Assembly: GCF_001579945.1 (NCBI RefSeq)
Contig: NZ_CP011971.1
Span: forward strand, 1,390,001 to 1,454,000
Reading direction: 5' to 3'
Length of the DNA: 64,000 bases
DNA from: Steroidobacter denitrificans
GTDB lineage: Bacteria > Pseudomonadota > Gammaproteobacteria > Steroidobacterales > Steroidobacteraceae
Of the stretch, positions 1 through 8,156 are shown piece by piece (position 1 is the first letter of the stretch; every line of letters begins with the position of its first letter). The notes beneath the pieces were generated by a model that ran no database searches, had not been told where the DNA came from, and saw nothing but the letters and a program-made list of their open reading frames with translations. Made by a program: the position numbers and the translations under genes.

Positions 1-569
1 GCGTGTCGATCTGGGATGAGTGGGCGGACGAGCAGGGCGAACTGGGGCCGATCTACGGCCGGCAATGGCGTTCATGGGCGGCGCCGAACGGGCGGACGAT
101 CGATCAGATCAGCCGGTCGATCGATCTGATCCGCCGTAATCCGGATTCGCGCCGTATCATCGTCAGCGCCTGGAATGTCGGCGAATTGGAATCGATGACA
201 TTGACGCCCTGCCATGCCCTGTTCCAGTTCTGGGTGGCCGAAGGAAAATTATCCTGCCAGCTCTATCAGCGCAGCGCCGATCTGTTTCTGGGCGTGCCCT
301 TCAATGTCGCCTCGTATGCCTTGTTGACTCATCTGTTCGCGCAGCAGTGCGACCTTGCCCCGGGTGAATTCATCTGGACGGGCGGCGATTGCCACCTTTA
401 TCTCAATCATCTCGAACAGGCCGACGAGCAACTGGGACGCACGCCTCATGCGCCGCCCCGGCTGGCCATCCGCCGCAAGCCGCCCTCGATTTTCGAGTAC
501 GAATACGAGGACTTCGAGTTTCTCGATTACCAGGCGCATCCGGCCATCAAGGCGCCCATTGCCGTTTAG
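1..569 (+). CDS. thyA: Thymidylate synthase ThyA, C-terminal part (5' end outside window)
   Basis: Converts dUMP to dTMP with methylene-tetrahydrofolate, giving dihydrofolate that FolA (two genes downstream) re-reduces. The visible 188 residues match the C-terminal two thirds of E. coli ThyA (264 aa). They include the substrate-phosphate stretch [11 protein letters not shown], the nucleophile Cys at fragment residue 70 ([10 protein letters not shown]), the dUMP-binding stretch [20 protein letters not shown] and the closing IKAPIAV. The reading frame is open at the window edge and the first codon seen (GTG at 3) is internal, so the true start lies upstream. The gene leads a same-strand group with a SET-domain gene and folA. 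Identification is certain; only the N-terminus is missing. Confidence 0.97.
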   Translation, partial: VSIWDEWADEQGELGPIYGRQWRSWAAPNGRTIDQISRSIDLIRRNPDSRRIIVSAWNVGELESMTLTPCHALFQFWVAEGKLSCQLYQRSADLFLGVPFNVASYALLTHLFAQQCDLAPGEFIWTGGDCHLYLNHLEQADEQLGRTPHAPPRLAIRRKPPSIFEYEYEDFEFLDYQAHPAIKAPIAV

Positions 570-634
570 AGCATCCCTGCCGCTCACCCTTTTTTCCGGG
601 TCATCCTTCCCTGACATCGCATCGGTAAATCTTT

Positions 635-1417
635 ATGCCCAGCAAAGTACGCCGCAAGTCCTCGGGTTCCTCTGCATCTCGTACAGCCTCCCGGAAGAAG
701 CCATCCACATCCGGCACGCCGGCTCGTAACGCGGGTTCATCCGCGACGGCGCGCTCAGGCCGGCAGAAGGTGTCTGCAACGCGCAGCAAGGCGGGAAAAC
801 AGAAGAGCACCCGCGGCTCCGCGAGCGCGAAAACCGGATCGGCTGTCTTGAAGTCGGCATCCGGACGAGTGACGAAATCCGGATCGCGCTCCGGGTCGAA
901 GCCGGCAGCGCAATCCGCTTCGAGATCCCGGACACGCGGGCCGCAGCATGCGTTTTCTCCGCTCCTCGAGGCGCGTAATTCACCGATCCACGGACGCGGC
1001 GTATATGCCGTTGCGCCCATTCGCAAGGGTACGCGCCTGTTGGAATATCTGGGCGAGCGGATTTCGCATGCGGAAGCGGATCGCCGTTATGAGAACAAGC
1101 CCGAGGACGATGGCCACACGTTCCTGTTCATCGCCAGCACGCGTACCGTCATCGATGCCGGCAGGCAGGGCAATGACGCGCGTTTCATCAATCACAGCTG
1201 CGACCCCAACTGCGAAACGGTGATCGAGAATTCCCGAGTATTCATCGATGCCATCCGCGACATCCGCCCCGGCGAGGAATTGGGCTATGACTATCAACTG
1301 ACCTGGGAAAGCACCGACGAGCCAGCGGAACTCGCCCTGTACGCATGCCGCTGCGGCGCAAGGAGTTGCCGCGGCACGATGCTGGATCCGGAGCCGCTCG
1401 ACGCCAAGGCGTCCTGA
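635..1417 (+). CDS. SET-domain protein-lysine methyltransferase with a basic, disordered N-terminal tail
   Basis: The protein has 260 residues in two clearly different parts. Residues 1 to about 105 are almost only Lys, Arg, Ser, Ala, Gly and Thr, resembling a histone H1 or AlgP-type tail and probably disordered and nucleic-acid binding. Residues 112-222 are a complete SET domain: the opening SPIHGRGVYA, the NHSC motif at 186-189, GYDY at 217-220, then a post-SET zinc cluster with Cys 238, 240 and 245. SET enzymes transfer methyl groups from S-adenosylmethionine to lysine side chains of proteins; the substrate here is unknown. It lies between thyA (65-nt spacer) and folA (6-nt spacer), so it is probably cotranscribed with folate genes. 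The family call is firm. DNA binding or self-methylation of the tail is inference. Confidence 0.9.
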   Translation: MPSKVRRKSSGSSASRTASRKKPSTSGTPARNAGSSATARSGRQKVSATRSKAGKQKSTRGSASAKTGSAVLKSASGRVTKSGSRSGSKPAAQSASRSRTRGPQHAFSPLLEARNSPIHGRGVYAVAPIRKGTRLLEYLGERISHAEADRRYENKPEDDGHTFLFIASTRTVIDAGRQGNDARFINHSCDPNCETVIENSRVFIDAIRDIRPGEELGYDYQLTWESTDEPAELALYACRCGARSCRGTMLDPEPLDAKAS

Positions 1418-1423
1418 CGCTGT

Positions 1424-1927
1424 ATGCCGCCCAAGCCCTTGTTGTCCATCATCGTCGCGGCCGCCGAGAATGACGTCATCGGTCAGGGTAACCGGTTGCC
1501 GTGGCGGTTGCCGGATGACCTCAGGCGCTTCAAGTCCCTGAGCATGGGAAAGCCGATCATCATGGGACGCCGGACCTTCGAATCGATCGGACGCGCTTTA
1601 CCCGGGCGCACCAATATCGTGGTGTCCGGACAGCCGGGTCTCGAACTCGACGGATGTATCGTCGTGCCGTCTGTGGATGCGGCGATCGCCGCCGTGGGTT
1701 CGGCGCCGCAGGCGGTCATCGCCGGCGGCGCGCAGATCTATCGCCAAGTGCTGCCGCGCGTGGGGATGATCCACCTGACACGGGTGCATGTGCGCGTCGC
1801 CGGCGATGTGTATTTTCCCGCGCTGGTCCCGGATGAATGGCTTGAAGTTCAGCGTGAGCGGCACGCCGCGGACGAGGCTCATGCGCATGCCTTCAGTTTC
1901 ATCACGCTCGAGAGAATCCCACGGTGA
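1424..1927 (+). CDS. folA: Dihydrofolate reductase
   Basis: Reduces dihydrofolate to tetrahydrofolate with NADPH and closes the cycle opened by ThyA. At 167 residues it has the usual chromosomal DHFR length. Visible hallmarks are the N-terminal strand LSIIVAAAENDVIG, the substrate loop LPWRLPDDL whose second Asp (residue 32) equals E. coli Asp27, GRRTFESIG with ALPGR following, and the IAGGAQIY stretch of the NADPH site. The start ATG is 6 nt after the stop of the SET gene. Its 3' end overlaps the GTG start of the next gene by 4 nt, so translational coupling is likely. Identification is secure. Confidence 0.97.
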   Translation: MPPKPLLSIIVAAAENDVIGQGNRLPWRLPDDLRRFKSLSMGKPIIMGRRTFESIGRALPGRTNIVVSGQPGLELDGCIVVPSVDAAIAAVGSAPQAVIAGGAQIYRQVLPRVGMIHLTRVHVRVAGDVYFPALVPDEWLEVQRERHAADEAHAHAFSFITLERIPR

Positions 1928-2292
1928 AACCTCGTTTCGACTGTCTGAAATGTCCCGGCTATTGCTGCAGCCATGCACGCATCGCGGTCAGCGAGCATGA
2001 CATCGCACGCCTGGCGCGCCACTTCGGTCTGCCGCTGGAGGCGGCTAGACGAAAGTTCACCTATCGTTACCAGACAAAGGAAGCGGACGAGCAGATCCTG
2101 CGCCATCAGAAAGATCATATCTACAAGTCGGTCTGCCGCCTTTTCGATACCCAGGAGCGCCGTTGCACGGTCTATCCGGCGCGCCCGAACGTCTGTCGAC
2201 GCTATCCCTACGGCAAGGTTTGCGGGTACTACGACTTTCTTAAATTCGAACGTGAGCACCAGGATGATGAGGATTTCATTCCTTCCGCCTGA
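1924..2292 (+). CDS. YkgJ-family CxxCxxCC cysteine-cluster protein
   Basis: This 122-residue protein has the N-terminal pattern Cys7-x2-Cys10-x3-Cys14-Cys15 and later cysteines in [22 protein letters not shown] and KVCGYY. That layout is typical of the UPF0153/YkgJ family (CxxCxxCC domain), a putative metal or iron-sulfur binding family of unknown biochemical role. Translation starts at a GTG that overlaps the folA stop in a GTGA arrangement, which supports the chosen start and coupling to folA. The family membership is clear from the cysteine spacing; no function can be assigned. Confidence 0.88.
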   Translation: MKPRFDCLKCPGYCCSHARIAVSEHDIARLARHFGLPLEAARRKFTYRYQTKEADEQILRHQKDHIYKSVCRLFDTQERRCTVYPARPNVCRRYPYGKVCGYYDFLKFEREHQDDEDFIPSA

Positions 2293-2363
2293 ATCGACTT
2301 TCCGCCTGGCCGCCGCCCGCGGCGGAACGAAGCGACAGGTCGTACACGTGTCGCCTGTCCGAT

Positions 2364-3170
2364 ATGCGTCTGAATAAATATATCAGCGGGTTCGGTATCT
2401 GCTCGCGCCGCGAAGCGGACGCACGAATCGAAGCTGGCCGGGTGACGATTAACGGGCAGATCGCGGCCTTGGGCGCGCAGGTGGCGGACGGCGACGCGGT
2501 ATATCTCGACGGGGAGCGGATCGGCGGCGCTGCAAAAAAGCGCATCTATATCGCGCTCAACAAGCCGGTAGGCATCACCTGTACCACGCAGCGCGAAGTC
2601 GAGGGTAACATTATCGATTTCGTGGATCATCACGAGCGGATCTTTCCCATCGGCCGGCTCGACAAGGATTCGGAAGGACTGATCCTGCTGACGAACGATG
2701 GTGATATCGTCAACGAGATCCTGCGGGCGGAGAACGTGCATGAGAAGGAGTATCTGGTCAGCGTCGATCGGCCGGTGACCCGGATCTTTCTGGACGGCAT
2801 GGCCAGCGGTGTGCGCATCCTGGGTACGGTCACGAAGCCCTGCAAGATCGTCCAACTTGCACCTGCGACATTCCGGATCATTTTGACTCAAGGCCTGAAT
2901 CGGCAGATCCGGCGCATGTGCTCCTTTTTCGGCTACAAGGTCGTGCGCCTGCAACGGGTGCGCATCATCAACGTAAGCCTGGCGGGCCTGAAGCCCGGCC
3001 AGTGGCGCAGGTTGAGCGATGCGGAGGTGCGCGGCCTGCGCTCGGGCAGGAGACGAGAACGGCTCGAACTGCCAGGCCGGCGACTTCCCGCAAGAGATGA
3101 GCTGTCCGCAGGGGGTGAGCAGCCCAAATCATCCGCGTTCTGCGTGCGAGATCCACCGCCTCGCCGCTGA
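2364..3170 (+). CDS. rluF: 23S rRNA pseudouridine synthase RluF
   Basis: Isomerises a uridine of 23S rRNA (U2604 in E. coli). An S4 RNA-binding domain occupies residues 1-47 ([18 protein letters not shown]) and is followed by the RsuA-type catalytic domain with GRLDKDSEG, whose catalytic Asp is residue 100. NRQIRRMC and INVSLAGL agree closely with RluF rather than RluB or RsuA. The protein has 268 residues, and the last 40 or so are low-complexity, rich in Arg, Gly and Pro, as in other RluF tails. The ATG start is 71 nt after the YkgJ-family gene. Confidence is high for the family and good for the RluF subfamily. Confidence 0.92.
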   Translation: MRLNKYISGFGICSRREADARIEAGRVTINGQIAALGAQVADGDAVYLDGERIGGAAKKRIYIALNKPVGITCTTQREVEGNIIDFVDHHERIFPIGRLDKDSEGLILLTNDGDIVNEILRAENVHEKEYLVSVDRPVTRIFLDGMASGVRILGTVTKPCKIVQLAPATFRIILTQGLNRQIRRMCSFFGYKVVRLQRVRIINVSLAGLKPGQWRRLSDAEVRGLRSGRRRERLELPGRRLPARDELSAGGEQPKSSAFCVRDPPPRR

Positions 3171-3404
3171 TGTAGCGCCATTGTGCAGAGTACCGCGACG
3201 CAAGACGCCGGCTGCAGCCAACACCGGATATCGGTAATGCCCGCAGGGCGGCATGGCGACTTGCAATCCCTGCGTTACGCCTGAGAATGCAGACAGCTCA
3301 TCTGCAGCACATGGGATCTTCAGACGGTGGATATGGAGCAGGTCATGCATCGGCTCGGCATCCGAGGTTTGCCGCCGGTTTCTGCGCCGACGCAGCAGGC
3401 CGGG

Positions 3405-4223
3405 ATGCCATTGATTCATACGCTGCCGCGCTTACTCAAGAAATGTGGTACTGCGCTGCGCTGCGCAGGCGTCATGCTCCTGGCCGGTCATGCTGGGGTG
3501 TGTACCGGATCGCTTGCACAGGATGATGCTGCGCAGGTGGTGCCGGTCGAGCAGGGCGCGGTGATCGAGGGGGCAGTCTCGGCCGCGCAGGGCACGGCGA
3601 CCGCCGAGGGGGTACTTTCAGCTGCGCAGGGTACGGCGACCGAGAAGCCGGCGTTCGCCGCGGTGCAAGCCATCTGGAAGGAACAGGAAATCGATTTCAA
3701 TTTCCAGAGCTTCACGACGTTTTATTCCTGTAGCTCGCTGGAAGACCGGATCGAATATATTTTTCGCGGGTTGGGCGCGCAGGTAACGGCGCGCGTTCGC
3801 GACATCGCCTGTCCTTTCTCAGTGGCACGAATGCCGCGCGTACACATTCACCTGCGCTCGCCGGTCGAGGCAACGCCTGCTGCGCTCGCCGAGTATGAGA
3901 AAGGTCACAGCAAGCGCGTACTGGTGGCACGCGTGCGCGGCGAACAGGCCGAGGAATCCGCGGAGATGGCACGGTTTCCGGCCGTCTGGAAGACCGTTAC
4001 GCTGTCTCGCGGCCCGCTCGGCCTGGACTCCGGCGATTGCGAATTGGTTCGCGAGCTGCGCCGCAAGGTATTTTCAAAACTGGCCGTGCGGATCGTCCAG
4101 GACGACACGCGGTGTTCGTCGAATCTGTCGGTACCGAGGAGGCTGCGCTTGCAGATGGAGGCGCTGATGGAACAGCCGTCGCCGGATGTGCAGGACGTGG
4201 AAGATCAGCGGCCGGAGTCGTGA
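3405..4223 (+). CDS. Predicted exported protein of unknown function with 13-residue repeats
   Basis: No family is recognised. The start is set at the ATG at 3405 because the next residues form a plausible signal peptide (basic LPRLLKK, then AGVMLLAGHAGVC, then SLAQ). Starts at 3327 (GTG) or 3333 (ATG) are also open. After the signal, two clear 13-residue repeats (SAAQGTAT cores, 39-nt period near 3582 and 3621) and a fainter one form a low-complexity linker. The C-terminal 170 residues look folded, with Cys in TFYSCSSLEDRIEY, RDIACPF, DSGDCELV and DTRCSSNL. Four cysteines in an exported domain suggest disulfides. The gene stands alone and converges on apaH. The coding call is good; the function is unknown. 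Confidence 0.7.
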   Translation: MPLIHTLPRLLKKCGTALRCAGVMLLAGHAGVCTGSLAQDDAAQVVPVEQGAVIEGAVSAAQGTATAEGVLSAAQGTATEKPAFAAVQAIWKEQEIDFNFQSFTTFYSCSSLEDRIEYIFRGLGAQVTARVRDIACPFSVARMPRVHIHLRSPVEATPAALAEYEKGHSKRVLVARVRGEQAEESAEMARFPAVWKTVTLSRGPLGLDSGDCELVRELRRKVFSKLAVRIVQDDTRCSSNLSVPRRLRLQMEALMEQPSPDVQDVEDQRPES

Positions 4224-4340
4224 CCGACGGCCGGGCCGAACGCCGCCAATGACAGCGACGGCCTGTGGTTCGAGACGTCTTGTGCCGCCGGGCCGCCGCC
4301 GGCTGCGGGGCAGAGGTGTTCTTGGCGATCGCCGGGGATC

Positions 4341-4374
4341 TCAATCATTGCTGATGGTCAATCATCGCTGATGG
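4341..4374. repeat. 17-bp tandem duplication at the apaH 3' end
   Basis: Two adjacent 17-bp copies, TCAATCATTGCTGATGG and TCAATCATCGCTGATGG, differ at one base. The second copy spans the apaH stop codon and last codons, and the first lies just beyond. This is a recent local duplication in the convergent spacer between the exported protein gene and apaH. No terminator with a T-run is obvious in this spacer. Confidence 0.85.
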
Positions 4375-5200
4375 ATAGACCCGAGGACACACAGGGAACG
4401 AACGTTGGCACGGCAGGGCGATCCAAGCGCACCGCGCACAGCCGCTGCCCCCAGACGCAGCCGGTGTCGATGCTCAGGACGCCGTCACCCTCGTGATAAC
4501 CCAGTGCGGACCAATGCCCGCACACGATGCGCAGCTCGCGTGAGCGACGGCCAGGAGTCCGAAACCACGGCATGATACCCGGCGGAGCTGCATCCGGCGG
4601 TCCCTTGAATTTCAGCTCCAGACTGCCATCGGTCCGGCAATAGCGCAGCCGGGTAAAGCAGTTCGTGATGAAACGCAGCCGGTTCATGCCCTGCAGACCA
4701 GGCGACCATCGATCAGGCTGGTTGCCGTACATCGCGGCGAGCAGGGCAGGTCCTTGATCGGCATCGCGCAAGGCTGTCTCGACTTCATCGGCGCAGGCCC
4801 GAGCGGTGGCGAGATCCCATTGCGGCGGCAAACCCGCATGGATCATGGTGCAGCCCAGCCCGGCGTCATGATGCAGCAGCGGCTGTCGGCGCAGCCAATC
4901 CAGCAGCTCCGCGCGGTCCGGTGCGGTGAGCACCGGTATCAGCGAGTCTTCGGCTTTGACCGGCCTCGTCGGCGATGAGGCCAATGCCAGCAGATGCAGA
5001 TCGTGATTACCCAAAACGGTGGTGGCGGCCTTACCCAGGGCGCGCACCTTGCGCAACACCTCCAGTGAACGCGGGCCCCGATTGACCAAGTCGCCCACCA
5101 GCCATAGCCGGTCTTGCGAGGGATCGAAGCGCAGCCGATCGAGTATCTGCTCGAATTCCTGAAAGCAGCCCTGGATGTCGCCGATCGCGTAGGTGGCCAT
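4358..5200 (-). CDS. apaH: Bis(5'-nucleosyl)-tetraphosphatase, symmetrical
   Basis: Hydrolyses Ap4A to two ADP and removes Np4 caps from RNA. The metallophosphatase signature is complete: GDIQGC at residues 7-12, GDLVNRGP at 36-43 and GNHD at 64-67, with later His ligands in MIHAG and VCGHWSALG. The protein has 280 residues, as in E. coli. It is the last gene of the lptD-surA-pdxA-rsmA-apaG-apaH block, in the order known from E. coli. The ATG at 5200 begins 21 nt after the apaG stop. Identification is certain. Confidence 0.97.
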   Translation of the reverse strand: MATYAIGDIQGCFQEFEQILDRLRFDPSQDRLWLVGDLVNRGPRSLEVLRKVRALGKAATTVLGNHDLHLLALASSPTRPVKAEDSLIPVLTAPDRAELLDWLRRQPLLHHDAGLGCTMIHAGLPPQWDLATARACADEVETALRDADQGPALLAAMYGNQPDRWSPGLQGMNRLRFITNCFTRLRYCRTDGSLELKFKGPPDAAPPGIMPWFRTPGRRSRELRIVCGHWSALGYHEGDGVLSIDTGCVWGQRLCAVRLDRPAVPTFVPCVSSGLSISDD

Positions 5201-5221
5201 GCGAGGCGCCGACGCCGCGTA

Positions 5222-5596
5222 CTAGTGAAGCAGGCCGGGCATCGCCAGCGTGAAGGCTGCGATGGGCGCATCGAAGTGAGCGCCATCATCGCCGAGCATC
5301 CGGTAGCTGCCCTGCATCGCTCCCACCGGGGTCTCAAGTACGGCGCCGCTGGAATAGCGGAATCCATGGCCCGGCATAAGATAGGGCTGCTCGCCGAGGA
5401 CTCCCTCTCCGCGCACTTCTTTCACCCTGCCGTTCGCATCGGTGATCAGCCAATGGCGGGTCAGCAGGCGGGCTGCCACCCTGCCTTCGTTGCGGATCGT
5501 GATCGTATAGGCGAAAGCGTAATGATCCTCGTCCGGCTTGGATTGTTCGTCGAGGTAGCAGGTGCTGACGTCGATACGAATCCTGTGGGCGGGCAT
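5222..5596 (-). CDS. apaG: ApaG (DUF525 / Co2+-Mg2+ efflux-associated protein)
   Basis: ApaG is a small fibronectin-III-like fold of unclear biochemical role, long linked genetically to apaH and to Co2+ resistance. From the ATG at 5596 the product has 124 residues, the same as E. coli ApaG (125). It aligns through YAFAYTITIRNEG, LLTRHWLITDANG, GEGVLGEQP, SSGAVLETPVGAMQGSY and the closing FTLAMPGLLH. The frame is open for 60 codons further upstream, but those residues do not match the family, so the internal start was preferred. It sits between the universal stress gene and apaH on the same strand. Confidence 0.95.
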   Translation of the reverse strand: MPAHRIRIDVSTCYLDEQSKPDEDHYAFAYTITIRNEGRVAARLLTRHWLITDANGRVKEVRGEGVLGEQPYLMPGHGFRYSSGAVLETPVGAMQGSYRMLGDDGAHFDAPIAAFTLAMPGLLH

Positions 5597-5681
5597 GGGT
5601 TCGGCGGATTCCTGCCCGGTACGATTGCCGCGGGCTTTGGTACGAAAGGGAATGGTCATGATCGATATCAGGCGCCGCGGT

Positions 5682-6116
5682 TCATTGCAGGCGGACGGCG
5701 AGCAGATCGCAAGGGGCGGCGTGCAGAATGGTGTCCTCGGTGAAATTGAGCAGGATGGCGAGACCATGGCGCTCACGGCTTCCCAGGACGATCAGATCCG
5801 CCCCGATGCGCTGTGCCGCGCGCACGATTTCAGTCTTGATGATACCGGTTTCGACCCATTGCGGGCAGTCATGTAGTGCAAGTACGCCGGCCAGTTCCGC
5901 CAGCCGCTGTCGTGCCCTCCCCACCAGTTCGTCTTCGATCTGCACCGTGGGCAGCAGAGCTTCGCCCATGGGCTCGACCGGGACATATTCCACAACATGC
6001 AGCAGAGTGATTTCGGCGCCATGACAGGCGGCAATGTCCCGGGCGCGCTCGCCGACGATTCGGCTGTCGGGAGACAGGTCGACGGCCAGCAGAATCTTCT
6101 TGTAGCCCGAGTTCAT
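5682..6116 (-). CDS. Universal stress protein, UspA family
   Basis: This cytoplasmic 144-residue alpha/beta stress protein opens with YKKILLAVDLSPDS and ends with TILHAAPCDLLAVR, both typical of UspA. The ATP-binding pattern G-2x-G-9x-G(S/T) is not intact (GSRERHGLAILLNFTEDT), so it belongs with the non-ATP-binding UspA/UspC type. The start at 6116 is supported by a GAGGA Shine-Dalgarno about 7 nt upstream and by the normal family length; a longer open frame reaches 6209. It is inserted between rsmA and apaG, which are usually adjacent, on the same strand and probably in the same transcript. Confidence 0.9.
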   Translation of the reverse strand: MNSGYKKILLAVDLSPDSRIVGERARDIAACHGAEITLLHVVEYVPVEPMGEALLPTVQIEDELVGRARQRLAELAGVLALHDCPQWVETGIIKTEIVRAAQRIGADLIVLGSRERHGLAILLNFTEDTILHAAPCDLLAVRLQ

Positions 6117-6218
6117 GTGCGGTCCTCGAAATCTCCACGCTTCCGCTCGAAGCCTTCGAAAAAGCGGTAGACGCCGTTCATCGCGTCCCGGGCGGCTCAG
6201 ATGCCGCAAGCAAATATA

Positions 6219-7091
6219 TCACTTCGGCGGCACATGACCGTCTGCGGACGGCGGGGCAGCGGATTTTCGTGCGAGCTGAGCCGCGAGCGCGGCGAAGTCC
6301 GCTGCCGAAAGGGTTTCGGCGCGTACCGCGGGATCGATTCCCGCAGCCAGGATTTCATCCGAGGAAAGCAGCGCTCGCAAAGCGTTGCGCAATGTCTTGC
6401 GCCGCTGCGAGAATGCGGCCGCGACGACCGTCGAGAATTGACGGGGGTGCCGAATGTCCAGGGGTGCCGCCGGCGGCTTCAGGCGTACGAAGGTAGAGCG
6501 TACGCGCGGCGGCGGACGAAATGCTCCCGGGCCGATGTCGAACAGCGGCTCGACCGCTACCCAGGGCGCGAGCATGACGCTCAGGCGCCCATAGTGCTCC
6601 GAGCCCGCGGGCGCCGCCATGCGATCCACGACTTCCTTCTGCAGCATGAAATGCATGTCTTTGATGCACTGGCGTTGCTCGATGAGTCGAAACAGCAGCG
6701 GCGTGGAGATATTGTAAGGCAGGTTGCCGACGACCCGCAGCGCGGCCTCGCCGCTCTTGCCTGCATCCGCCCCGCCGCCTTGCGGCGGCCGCAACTGCGA
6801 CAAGTCGAATTCGAGGGCATCCGCTTCATGAAGATGGAAGCCTGGATGCCAGGCCGTGCGTTCGCGCAGATGCCGGATCGCATCACGGTCGATCTCGATG
6901 GCATGCAGTTCGGCTAGCCGTTTCAGCAGGGGCAGGGTGATCGCACCCAGTCCCGGGCCGATCTCCACCATGAAGTCGTCAGTCCGCGGATCGATCGCCT
7001 CCAGGATACGGGACACCACCGCACTGTCATGCAGGAAATGCTGGCCGAAACGTTTTCGAGCACGATGCATGCGCTGTCCGCCGGGGGTCAT
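6219..7091 (-). CDS. rsmA: 16S rRNA (A1518/A1519) dimethyltransferase
   Basis: Dimethylates two adjacent adenines in the 3' terminal helix of 16S rRNA, a late step of 30S maturation (KsgA). The N-terminal ARKRFGQHFLHD, the SAM-binding VEIGPGLGAITLPLL (42-56), the acidic HAIEIDRD and the catalytic NLPYNIS (123-129) are all present. A basic C-terminal domain carries FRPPPRVRSTFVRL and FSQRRKTLRNAL. The length is 290 residues; an alternative ATG at 7070 would give 283. The gene follows pdxA after a short spacer in the standard operon order. Confidence 0.96.
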   Translation of the reverse strand: MTPGGQRMHRARKRFGQHFLHDSAVVSRILEAIDPRTDDFMVEIGPGLGAITLPLLKRLAELHAIEIDRDAIRHLRERTAWHPGFHLHEADALEFDLSQLRPPQGGGADAGKSGEAALRVVGNLPYNISTPLLFRLIEQRQCIKDMHFMLQKEVVDRMAAPAGSEHYGRLSVMLAPWVAVEPLFDIGPGAFRPPPRVRSTFVRLKPPAAPLDIRHPRQFSTVVAAAFSQRRKTLRNALRALLSSDEILAAGIDPAVRAETLSAADFAALAAQLARKSAAPPSADGHVPPK

Positions 7092-7127
7092 CGATCGAGT
7101 AACGTCAGCGGGGCGTTCGAACCGGCG

Positions 7128-8156
7128 TCATCGCGCCGGAAGTGTCCGATCGGGCGCAGTTCGCTGGCGCCGCCTCGCTTTGGCAGCCATTTCGATCGCC
7201 ATTTCGATCGCGGCATACAGGCTGCCGGGATCGGCCTTGCCTGTTCCCGCCAGATCCAAAGCGGTACCGTGGTCGACGGAGGTACGGATGAACGGTAGAC
7301 CCAGGGTTACGTTGACCGCAGCGCCGAAGTCCGCGTACTTGATGACCGGTAACCCTTGATCATGGTACATGGCCAGTACCGCATCCGCCTGGGCCAGCAT
7401 GTGCGGCGTGAACGCCGTATCGGCCGGCGCCGGACCGATGAGACGCATGCCGGACTTGCACAGGCGCCGTAGTACCGGCTCGATGACTTCGATTTCTTCG
7501 CGGCCCAGATGCCCTGATTCACCGGCATGGGGGTTCAGTCCGCACACCAGGATGCGCGGTGCAGGCAGAGCGAAGCGATCGCGCAGATCGTGATCCAGAA
7601 TGATCAGCACGCGCTCCAGCAGCTCGGCGGTAATCGCACCGCTGACCGTGCTCAAGGGCAGATGCGTGGTGGCGAGGGCGACGCGTAGCTTCTTCGTGGC
7701 GAGCATCATGACCGGATGCGCGCCGCCGGCACGCTCAGCCAGATATTCCGTATGACCCGAGAATGCGATGCCGGCATCGTTGATGACGCTTTTTTGAACC
7801 GGCGCGGTTACGATCGCATCGAATTCCCTTCGGCTGCAGCCGTCGATGGCGGCATCCAGCAGCTGTAACACGTAATGTGCGTTCGATGCATCGAGCCGGC
7901 CTGGGTAGGCGGCGTTTGCCAGTGGACTGTGGAGCAGGCGCATCGTGCCGGGTACGTGCTCCTGACGCGCCGCCCCCGGCGTGTAGGGGGCGAAGCGGAT
8001 GTCGGCGTGGACCTGTCGCGCCCGTTGCTCGATCAGCGCCTGGTCGCAGGCGACGATCAGGTCGCAGGACCATTGCCGTGCCGCGGCCGCCAGGCACAAC
8101 TCCGGTCCGATGCCTGCAGGCTCGCCCGAAGTGAGGATGAGCCGCGGCAGCGGCAT
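7128..8156 (-). CDS. pdxA: 4-hydroxythreonine-4-phosphate dehydrogenase
   Basis: Oxidises 4-phosphohydroxy-L-threonine in the DXP-dependent pyridoxal phosphate pathway. The start at 8156 gives 342 residues and overlaps the surA stop by one base (TAATG), and the N-terminus LILTSGEPAGIGPEL fits the family. Metal-ligand histidines are visible in FSGHTEYLAE, GLNPHAGESGHLG and AMYHDQGLPVIKY. The open frame runs 16 codons further upstream into surA but without family similarity. The C-terminal 25 residues are basic. The product is cytoplasmic, and translation is probably coupled to SurA. Confidence 0.96.
   Translation of the reverse strand: MPLPRLILTSGEPAGIGPELCLAAAARQWSCDLIVACDQALIEQRARQVHADIRFAPYTPGAARQEHVPGTMRLLHSPLANAAYPGRLDASNAHYVLQLLDAAIDGCSRREFDAIVTAPVQKSVINDAGIAFSGHTEYLAERAGGAHPVMMLATKKLRVALATTHLPLSTVSGAITAELLERVLIILDHDLRDRFALPAPRILVCGLNPHAGESGHLGREEIEVIEPVLRRLCKSGMRLIGPAPADTAFTPHMLAQADAVLAMYHDQGLPVIKYADFGAAVNVTLGLPFIRTSVDHGTALDLAGTGKADPGSLYAAIEMAIEMAAKARRRQRTAPDRTLPAR

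Noticed and set aside
249-617. Minus-strand frame opposite thyA and similar shadows at 355-729 and 601-1026
   Set aside because: They overlap certain genes in other frames and show no independent coding signal.
5597-5776. Longer ApaG with a 60-residue N-terminal extension
   Set aside because: The extension overlaps the uspA coding end, has no similarity to ApaG proteins and would make the protein far longer than the family norm.
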